Source of the DNA: an uncultured Bacteroidales bacterium
GTDB taxonomy: Bacteria; Bacteroidota; Bacteroidia; Bacteroidales; WCHB1-69
Direction: 5' to 3'
Length of the DNA stretch: 5,075 nucleotides
Assembly: GCA_937901455.1 (NCBI GenBank)
Contig: CALDIA010000101.1
Coordinates: 1 to 5,075 of the forward strand
Shown: positions 1-5,075 of the stretch, piece after piece
How the letters are laid out: each line of letters starts with the position of its first letter
How positions within the stretch are numbered: the first letter of the stretch is position 1
The notes under the pieces: generated by a model
Told to the model about the DNA's origin: nothing
What the model saw: the letters and a program-made list of their open reading frames with translations, nothing else
The model's database searches: none
Position numbers and translations under genes: made by a program

Positions 1-3000
1 GTATTCTGGAAGGGAATTCCTATGATTTTTCAGTGGTTAAGGCTTGCCGTGGCAACACTGTTGGTTATCGGGCATATTCGCCGTCTGCCATCAGCTATGA
101 GTGGACTGTTGTCGGAGGCGACTTCCAGTTGAATAATAATGGAACAGTTTGCCAGGTGACCTGGGCTGAAGGCTATAGTGGGATGGTCGCCGTAGAGGCA
201 TTACTACAAGACAGTACTGTTTGCACCAGTCGGATTCAAGTAGTATTGGAGGACAAACCTACAGCTGGTGTCATTTCCATGCCCAATTATATTGTCGATG
301 TCAACAACCCGGAAGAGAAATGGATTGAGGTATGTGCGGGCGATACACTTTCGTTTGTAGACAATAGCACGTCCGGGGAACTTCCAATTATTGATTATTA
401 TTGGGAATTCCCTTACGGGGTCTCAAACAACCGTTCTATCTCGTTTGTTGCAAGGGACCCAGGTAGTTTCCCTATTATTCATCGCGTATACAATGAGTGC
501 GGATGCTATGACGAGGTTCACATCAAACTTATAGTAAAAGACGAATGTCCATTGGAACAGTCATGCTTTGGAACGGTCTGTGCTTATTCACAACGATCCT
601 ATTCACTGCAGGCTCCAGACTGTTCTGACTATCTTTGGAATGTTCAGGGTGGAACCATTGTAAGTCCTCAACACAGCCATGAAGTTGTAGTGCAATGGGA
701 TGCTCCCGAAAGCGGCTATGGCATGCTCTACCTTGACGGAGCAAGTTGCGAATGTGAATGCAAGTCACGCAAAAGTATCAAAATTCCAGTAATATCTGAC
801 AATGTCAATATTGAAGGACCTGATACACTCTGTGTTGACAATCAACACACTTTCTCTGTTCCATTATGGGGTGGAACACATTATTCTTGGGATGTGACAC
901 CTATGACGGGAATTGATACCATGACAGACAACAACAATCTGATACTTATACCACAAGAAAAGAGAATCTACACTGTCTCTGTGACCTATTATTGTGATTT
1001 CCTGGGATGTGGACCTTATACGGTGTCCAAGGTGATAGACGTTAAACGTCCTCTGATTATTTCTTCCACGCCTTCGACCGAGGAAGTCTGTATTGGTACG
1101 GCAATGTCCTTTGCCACCGACACCACGGCGGCCAGCCTGTGGACTGTCAAACTGAATGACAGCATAATCCGCACTGAAACCGCAACCTCTTTGACGCACA
1201 CTTTCGACACAAGTGGAACTTTCGTCATCTTGTCAAGGAACTCCAACTATTGCAATGAAGCCATGGTGACAGTGACTGTAAAAGACAATCCGCCAGCGCC
1301 TACAATGATTTTTGGACCCGGCACAATCTGCCCGAATTACTCGGCCGAGTATTCCGCCACTCCGAGTAGCCCTGACTACTATATCCTTTGGGAATGGACA
1401 GCAAACGGCATCACACACACTTATTCAGGCAACAAGGTAAACATTACCTTCGGCAATACTGTCAATGACATAAATGTATATCAGGTAAGCCGCAGAACAG
1501 GATGCCGTTCCGAAGCCACGGTGTATCCCGTTTCGCCTTTTCGATTGGCGGACTGGCCATACAACGGCATAATACGGGTTTGCCAAGGACAGACCATCAC
1601 GCTTTCCAGCCTCCGGGACCAGTCCGACAATGATGTATTGTACGAATGGGAAGTCGTACCGGCCGAGGTCCTGTCTATTCAAGACGACAACCTTACGGCC
1701 AACGTAACCCTCTTGGCTAACTACAGCAACAATCTTCCAACTACAGCAAAACTCATTCTCAAACGGGTATATTGCGGCACCTGTCAATATGACACCGCAT
1801 ACGTGAGAATAGGGGAGATTGATCCTCCTGCAATCATACACAATCCTGTATGCGCAGGACAGGGCACAGCTTTTTCAGTGGCCAATCCTGACGATGCCGA
1901 CCCCGGCTTGACCTACTGGTATATTGACGGTGATACTGGAAACCGTGTTTCTGGAGTCCCGGCCAATTTGTTTTTTAACGACACCCTTCCTCACGCAGTA
2001 CATCTTCATTATGTGTCCCGATTCGGATGTGAGGTTGACACCGACACCGAAGTCAATCCCTGTCCTCCGCTTCCCAGTATGCGTATCGATACAAGTGGCG
2101 GCATGCTGAGTGTGGTGATTGAAGGAGATGCAACAGGCTATGGCTACCGGTGGATGACAGGCGAGACGACACCCTCCATTGTGGCTTCACCCGACAGCTA
2201 TTGGTGTATCGTCACCAGCCCGGAATGCGGCTGCACGAGAAAGCTTTCACACATACAATATGTGCCGGGACCGGGATGCAGACGTATGGATTCAGCATTT
2301 CGGATTGTCAAACATTGCTATAACATTATTGGTATCGGCAATCTCAATGTCCCGGGACTGAATTATCCTGTCTATGTCACTTTGACACAGAACGATCAAT
2401 ACCATCACCATACCATTGCGGCTCCTGGACAAAGGATAATGGTTCCAGACACAGGCCGTTATACAGTCACTGTGTCGTGGTCGTATGGCGATTCGTGCTA
2501 TTACAGCATCGTTGGCGATTCTATACGGCAGGCAATAACAGTGCAGATATCAAACGATTGCCATGGACATCTGGTGACAACCGGGCAACATATTGGTGGA
2601 GTACCCACACTTATCACCGTGCAAGTATACGATTTGTCAAACACCATTGTCGGCATGAATTCCGGAGTGGGCCACGCTGTTGTCTCTATCCCTGACACCG
2701 GCTGGTATAGGGCACGCATAATATTTGGAAACGCGGATTGCTATTTCGACACAATAGTCCATATCAATGCACCACCGACACTCCAAAGCATCAATGTCGG
2801 CAGTACCTTATGCGAGAAGACACCATTTACTTTCTCGGCTAACGCTACTGGCGAAGGATTGATTTGTATGTGGAACTTCAGTGATGGTTCCTGGAACTAC
2901 GGAAATGGGATAGACCACGTGTATGATGATTTAGAGACTTATGATATCACCTTGACTGTTACGGACCGTAATGGCTGTTCTGTTAGCCAACCGTTTCAGG

Positions 3001-3920
3001 TGAGTGTTAAGGAAAATTATTTGGAAGATTATTTATTGACGCAAACGTATTTCCCAATATGTCCTGGCGACAGTGCTGAATTACGAACAGAACGAGATCT
3101 CAGAAACATCTACTCTTGGTATCCTTGCAGTCAGTATACAGGATATATAGCAAATGTGTACGAGACAGGGAACTATATGGTTGATATCACCACCATCAGC
3201 GAGCATTGCAGGAAACAGTTAGGAATCAATGTGCCATATCCCAATGGCCCATTTGCCTCCATCCTGTGCGACAGTTCCTACTGCCTATACGATGTGGCTG
3301 AACTTGTAGGCAATATCGGTCCCGAGTACACATACAAGTGGTACGTCCATTCGTCGCACAGCCACGACTCGTCGACCACCGCCACCTTCAACTACCACCT
3401 TGTAGATACCGGGCTCCATCAGGTGATTCTCTTGGTGTCGGATGCCAACGGTTGTACCTCTTCCGATACCGCTTTGTTCAGGGTCCATCCCACACCCCCG
3501 GCCCCCGCATTGCAGTTCTGTGGCAACCACTGCATTACCGACGGTCCGGTGGAGATTTGTTCAACGGGAGGCTTGGAGTTGCTCTGGAGCAACGGCACCA
3601 ATGGATCTTCTGCACTGTATTTCACCGACGGCTCCGCAGGCGCATACTATATCGACGCTGCTACAGGTTGCAAATCCCAAGGTGCCACCATTCTGATTCC
3701 GCAAGCACCGTATTTCGACGGTCTGTTGACCGGATGCTATTGTGTGGATGACAAGTATATGCCTACTGATTTGTCGTTGTTTACATTGGGGAATTCAACT
3801 GTTTTGTCGCAAGAGTCTGCAAGCCAGTTTGATGTATCGCGACTTTCCAACGGGGCCTACATCGTCAAGGTGATGACAGCAAACAACGACTATGAGTATC
3901 TGAAATTGGTAAAACAATAA
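1..3920 (+). CDS. Giant PKD/Ig-like multi-module protein with C-terminal T9SS type A sorting domain, 5'-partial
   Basis: This is the C-terminal part of a very large exported protein. The frame begins at base 3, has no stop upstream of the GTG at 33, and the residues around that GTG lie inside a module, so the true start and signal peptide are outside the window. About 15 beta-sandwich modules follow one another. The clearest PKD-type ones are at residues 98-170, 350-418, 917-992 and 1073-1152; Ig-like ones with a W-[ST]-x-G motif are at 680-742 and 1155-1222. Many open with a C-x-G-x-[TS] type strand and close with a Gly-Cys turn and a beta strand. A D-[TP]-G-x-aromatic turn recurs (DPGSF 142-146, DTGRY 806-810, DTGWY 888-892, ETGNY 1045-1048). 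The last 49 residues resemble a T9SS type A sorting signal, which in known members directs passage through the outer membrane and is then cleaved off. No catalytic domain is seen. An adhesin or surface-scaffold role is inference. Confidence is high for the gene and class, low for its role. Confidence 0.93.
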   Translation, partial: ILEGNSYDFSVVKACRGNTVGYRAYSPSAISYEWTVVGGDFQLNNNGTVCQVTWAEGYSGMVAVEALLQDSTVCTSRIQVVLEDKPTAGVISMPNYIVDVNNPEEKWIEVCAGDTLSFVDNSTSGELPIIDYYWEFPYGVSNNRSISFVARDPGSFPIIHRVYNECGCYDEVHIKLIVKDECPLEQSCFGTVCAYSQRSYSLQAPDCSDYLWNVQGGTIVSPQHSHEVVVQWDAPESGYGMLYLDGASCECECKSRKSIKIPVISDNVNIEGPDTLCVDNQHTFSVPLWGGTHYSWDVTPMTGIDTMTDNNNLILIPQEKRIYTVSVTYYCDFLGCGPYTVSKVIDVKRPLIISSTPSTEEVCIGTAMSFATDTTAASLWTVKLNDSIIRTETATSLTHTFDTSGTFVILSRNSNYCNEAMVTVTVKDNPPAPTMIFGPGTICPNYSAEYSATPSSPDYYILWEWTANGITHTYSGNKVNITFGNTVNDINVYQVSRRTGCRSEATVYPVSPFRLADWPYNGIIRVCQGQTITLSSLRDQSDNDVLYEWEVVPAEVLSIQDDNLTANVTLLANYSNNLPTTAKLILKRVYCGTCQYDTAYVRIGEIDPPAIIHNPVCAGQGTAFSVANPDDADPGLTYWYIDGDTGNRVSGVPANLFFNDTLPHAVHLHYVSRFGCEVDTDTEVNPCPPLPSMRIDTSGGMLSVVIEGDATGYGYRWMTGETTPSIVASPDSYWCIVTSPECGCTRKLSHIQYVPGPGCRRMDSAFRIVKHCYNIIGIGNLNVPGLNYPVYVTLTQNDQYHHHTIAAPGQRIMVPDTGRYTVTVSWSYGDSCYYSIVGDSIRQAITVQISNDCHGHLVTTGQHIGGVPTLITVQVYDLSNTIVGMNSGVGHAVVSIPDTGWYRARIIFGNADCYFDTIVHINAPPTLQSINVGSTLCEKTPFTFSANATGEGLICMWNFSDGSWNYGNGIDHVYDDLETYDITLTVTDRNGCSVSQPFQVSVKENYLEDYLLTQTYFPICPGDSAELRTERDLRNIYSWYPCSQYTGYIANVYETGNYMVDITTISEHCRKQLGINVPYPNGPFASILCDSSYCLYDVAELVGNIGPEYTYKWYVHSSHSHDSSTTATFNYHLVDTGLHQVILLVSDANGCTSSDTALFRVHPTPPAPALQFCGNHCITDGPVEICSTGGLELLWSNGTNGSSALYFTDGSAGAYYIDAATGCKSQGATILIPQAPYFDGLLTGCYCVDDKYMPTDLSLFTLGNSTVLSQESASQFDVSRLSNGAYIVKVMTANNDYEYLKLVKQ
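324..542 (+). other. PKD-like domain (residues 98-170)
   Basis: The module opens with EVCAGDTLSF, has the core strand DYYWEFPYG where PKD domains usually carry W-x-F-G-D-G, and continues with a D-P-G-S-F turn before strands ending in NECGCYDE and a hydrophobic LIV strand. Cys101 and Cys156 or Cys158 are placed to bridge its two ends. PKD domains are non-catalytic beta-sandwich spacers or carbohydrate/protein-binding modules on extracellular proteins. Confidence 0.7.
2316..2768 (+). repeat. Tandem pair of about 81-residue modules distinct from the PKD type
   Basis: Three landmarks repeat at nearly the same spacing: Cys762/Cys843 (81 residues), the turns PDTGRY at 805-810 and PDTGWY at 887-892 (82 residues), and the Cys-aromatic pairs at Cys822/Cys903 (81 residues). 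A V-x-V-rich strand lies between the first two landmarks in both copies. Neither copy has the central Trp strand of PKD modules. The pair looks like a duplication of one beta-sandwich unit that has since diverged. The family is not recognised; a resemblance to carboxypeptidase-regulatory or CNA-B-like folds is only a guess. Confidence 0.6.
2781..3008 (+). other. PKD domain, the most canonical of the array (residues 917-992)
   Basis: The stretch has the PKD core W-N-F-S-D-G-S at 947-953, matching the family's W-x-F-G-D-G, followed by the H-V-Y strand at 962-964, then YDITLTVTDRNGC at 970-982, matching the usual Y-x-V-x-L-x-V-T-D-x-x-G-C ending. Cys927 and Cys982 frame the module. This is the strongest single domain assignment in the window. 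Confidence 0.88.
3249..3488 (+). other. PKD-like domain (residues 1073-1152)
   Basis: The module has the core strand YTYKWYVHSSH, then ATFNYHLVDTGLHQVILLV and S-D-A-N-G-C, the same order of landmarks as the canonical PKD module at 2781-3008. The usual F-G-D-G loop is replaced by a Ser/His-rich loop (residues 1106-1114). Cys1079 or Cys1084 and Cys1141 could bridge the ends. Confidence 0.75.
3771..3920 (+). other. T9SS type A C-terminal sorting domain, short form (residues 1247-1295)
   Basis: The tail reads as the end of a type A sorting domain: a strand LSLFTLGNSTVLS in the place of the usual V-x-I-Y-D-x-x-G-R-x-V, then FDVSRLSNGAYIVKV, which matches the very conserved I-D-[VL]-S-x-L-x-x-G-[VA]-Y-[IL]-V motif, and the basic end YEYLKLVKQ. 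The P-N-P motif that normally opens the domain is not seen; the stretch before it is TGCYCVDDKYMPTD. In characterised members this domain is recognised by the T9SS machinery and removed by PorU-type sortase activity. Confidence 0.85.
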
Positions 3921-3930
3921 AAAAAATATT
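3919..3930 (+). promoter_or_regulatory. A-rich translation initiation region of the second gene, no Shine-Dalgarno
   Basis: Only 10 bases, all A or T, separate the TAA of the first gene from ATG 3931; with the stop codon they form a run of eight A (3919-3926). There is no GGAGG-like motif, which is usual in Bacteroidota, where A/T-rich leaders favour initiation. The gap is too short for a promoter of the Bacteroidota TTTG/TAnnTTTG type, so the second gene is probably translated from the transcript of the first. Confidence 0.65.
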
Positions 3931-4011
3931 ATGAAACCATATAAAACATTTAAGACATTCCTCGTCTGCATCCTGCTATGCTGTGCAATGCATGCCCCCA
4001 CCGCCTACGCC
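3931..4011 (+). other. Signal peptide, Sec type I (residues 1-27)
   Basis: A basic start (Lys2, Lys5, Lys8) is followed by the hydrophobic core FLVCILLCCAM and the cleavage motif A-Y-A before Gln28. Cys17 and Cys18 sit in the core and are not followed by the Ser/Gly/Asp-rich stretch expected of a Bacteroidota lipoprotein, so signal peptidase I cleavage is more likely than lipidation. Confidence 0.88.
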
Positions 4012-5075
4012 CAGGAGCAGGGCCTCCGCTGGGGCAAATGGGCTCGAGGACATACTAGTTCCGGTGGCATGGTATATGACAAAGTGAAAGACTCCTACAT
4101 TGACAGCGCAGGGAATACTTATATTTTCGGGAGGTGTGGTATGGATGCCCGGTTGAATAATGGCATATATAACGGTCCGTATATATGTCCCATGGATTCA
4201 ATTACAGGCTCTGCCGGAATTACCTTTGGCGTCTTTCTGGCAAAGATTGACACATCGGGGAATGTCCTCTGGTGCAAGTCGGCTCGCGGAGCCAATGCTA
4301 ATTCTCCAAGCATTCCATGGAACAACATGGTTGTGAAAGACGGCAGAATAACCATCGCATTCGACTTCTTTTGGGGATACGCACCAGGAGCAGAATGGTT
4401 CTATTTCTTTGACACAATTCTTACTACATCCAGTGATATGTTCACTAAAAATCATTACGCCACCTATTTTGCCACCTTTGACTTGGACGGAAACCGACTT
4501 GACCATCATAGTATCAAATTGTATGCTTATAGCGATCCTGAATATATTTCTTTTTATTCTAATCCATTCGGTCGTCAAAGGTCATCCTATGGCAGTTTTT
4601 TAATTGATGGAGATAACAATATCCATATTTTCGCCTGTAGTCATTTCTTCGGTGAGGATTCACTACATAAAGCATACATCATTGTTGATGGCGACACCAA
4701 CAGACAATACCCGTTGAATATCAAGACCCAGAACGGGAAAACATTCACCACATCAATGCACTTTAAGATGGACAGTGACTGGAACCTGATTGACTCAAGA
4801 TTCTTGATTGACAGTATATCGGTCTGGAATCCCGATGGAGAGGCTATGGCATATATTGAATTTAAAAATACGACTATTGTAGGTGACGAGATTTATGCCA
4901 ATTGCATTTTTCATAACGAGGACATTTACTTTTCCCCCGACACCATGCCCATCAAAGTATTTCTGGATTCTGTCCACTACTTGAGGATTGACAATACAAT
5001 CGACTGGGAAACTATGCCCTGCCTATTGAAACTGAATCTTGATGGAGAGATTTTTTGGGTACAACAACTATATAA
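3931..5075 (+). CDS. Secreted SBBP-type beta-propeller repeat protein, 3'-partial
   Basis: The frame from ATG 3931 stays open for 381 codons to the right edge, so the C-terminus is missing. Residues 1-27 are a signal peptide. After it comes LRWGKWARG (32-40), and two strand types then alternate. One is D-x-x-G-N-x-Y-x-x-G (58-67 DSAGNTYIFG; looser at 221-237 and 314-328). The other is F-x-x-K-x-D-x-x-G-N-x-L (102-114 FLAKIDTSGNVLW; 179-191 YFATFDLDGNRLD; 276-288; 365-376 LLKLNLDGEIFW). This is the pattern of SBBP/beta-propeller repeats in exported Bacteroidota proteins, many of which end in a T9SS sorting domain; whether this one does cannot be seen. It lies 10 bases after the PKD protein gene, suggesting one operon. 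No catalytic motif is visible, and the role (possible surface binding protein) is inference. The ATG is preferred because it directly precedes the signal peptide. Confidence 0.9.
   Translation, partial: MKPYKTFKTFLVCILLCCAMHAPTAYAQEQGLRWGKWARGHTSSGGMVYDKVKDSYIDSAGNTYIFGRCGMDARLNNGIYNGPYICPMDSITGSAGITFGVFLAKIDTSGNVLWCKSARGANANSPSIPWNNMVVKDGRITIAFDFFWGYAPGAEWFYFFDTILTTSSDMFTKNHYATYFATFDLDGNRLDHHSIKLYAYSDPEYISFYSNPFGRQRSSYGSFLIDGDNNIHIFACSHFFGEDSLHKAYIIVDGDTNRQYPLNIKTQNGKTFTTSMHFKMDSDWNLIDSRFLIDSISVWNPDGEAMAYIEFKNTTIVGDEIYANCIFHNEDIYFSPDTMPIKVFLDSVHYLRIDNTIDWETMPCLLKLNLDGEIFWVQQLY
4027..5075 (+). repeat. Beta-propeller (SBBP-like) repeats, about 77-97 residues apart
   Basis: F/L-x-x-K/F-x-D/N-x-x-G-type strands start near residues 102, 179, 276 and 365 of the second protein, giving steps of 77, 97 and about 89 residues. 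The heptads WGKWARG (34-40) and WCKSARG (114-120) share W-x-K-x-A-R-G exactly 80 residues apart, marking the same place in successive units. Later copies are degenerate. The array continues past the window edge, so the blade number is unknown. Confidence 0.6.

Larger units (their letters stand above)
45..3698 (+). repeat. Array of about 15 divergent PKD-like/Ig-like protein modules
   Basis: Module limits, estimated by eye from recurring landmarks, are residues 5-74, 98-170, 172-258, 259-338, 350-418, 422-500, 511-596, 598-675, 680-742, 747-842, 843-912, 917-992, 1006-1067, 1073-1152 and 1155-1222. Landmarks are an opening Cys plus Gly/Asp, a central Trp in a Y-x-W or similar strand, and a closing Cys after Gly followed by alternating hydrophobics. 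The modules are diverged at protein level and show no obvious DNA identity, so this is an old array and not a recent tandem amplification. Individual borders may be off by 5-10 residues and the modules probably mix several Pfam families. Confidence 0.8.

Noticed and set aside
12..411. GGGAATTCC-type palindromes at 12-20 and 402-411
   Set aside because: Short palindromes inside coding sequence at unrelated places; they encode N-S and E-F-P in normal module context and look like chance.
864..1199. 111-codon minus-strand frame and its smaller neighbours
   Set aside because: Antisense shadows of the module array; no domain and no plausible initiation region.
1425..1841. 138-codon open frame on the minus strand
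   Set aside because: It is antisense to well-formed modules of the first protein, has no leader of its own and no recognisable motif.
3345..3375. His/Ser-rich loop (residues 1105-1114) and the His triplet at 791-793 as possible metal sites
   Set aside because: Short His clusters in surface loops of separate modules, with no recognised metal-binding pattern around them.
3338..3751. 137-codon plus-strand frame overlapping the end of the first gene, with a second overlapping frame at 3442-3696
   Set aside because: These fall in the G+C-rich part of the first gene, where stops in other frames are rare. The translations are rich in Arg, His and Pro, as expected of out-of-frame reading, while the main frame there encodes good PKD/Ig-like modules.
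3700..3930. Terminator between the two genes
   Set aside because: There is no G+C-rich hairpin followed by a T-run. The 10-base gap is only A and T and cannot form a stable stem.
4198..4578. 126-codon open frame on the minus strand
   Set aside because: It lies wholly inside the second gene, whose plus-strand frame has a signal peptide and repeat motifs. The antisense product shows no recognisable domain.

Overview
The window looks like part of a chromosome of a Bacteroidota bacterium, most likely order Bacteroidales. Three things point there: a very large exported protein built of PKD-like and Ig-like modules that ends in a type IX secretion (T9SS) type A sorting signal; a second secreted protein with SBBP-type beta-propeller repeats; and an A-rich leader without a Shine-Dalgarno motif in front of the second gene. 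The genus cannot be named from this sequence.

Layout: two genes on the plus strand fill almost the whole window. The first runs in from the left edge (frame beginning at base 3, no stop upstream) and ends with TAA at 3918-3920. Its visible 1305 codons encode about 15 beta-sandwich modules of roughly 60-90 residues, many framed by a pair of cysteines, then a short C-terminal sorting domain. A 10-base A/T-only gap follows. The second gene starts at ATG 3931 with a clear signal peptide and runs without a stop to the right edge (381 codons seen). No RNA gene, mobile element, CRISPR array or rho-independent terminator was seen, and there is no gene-free stretch over 300 bases.

The two genes are probably co-transcribed and both products leave the cytoplasm. 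The simplest reading is a cell-surface or secreted pair: a long, probably disulfide-braced rod delivered by T9SS and a beta-propeller protein whose own C-terminus (beyond the window) may also carry a sorting signal. Substrate and biological role are not visible. Residue numbers for the first protein count from the GTG codon at base 33, used only as a ruler and not as a proposed start; residue numbers for the second count from its ATG.
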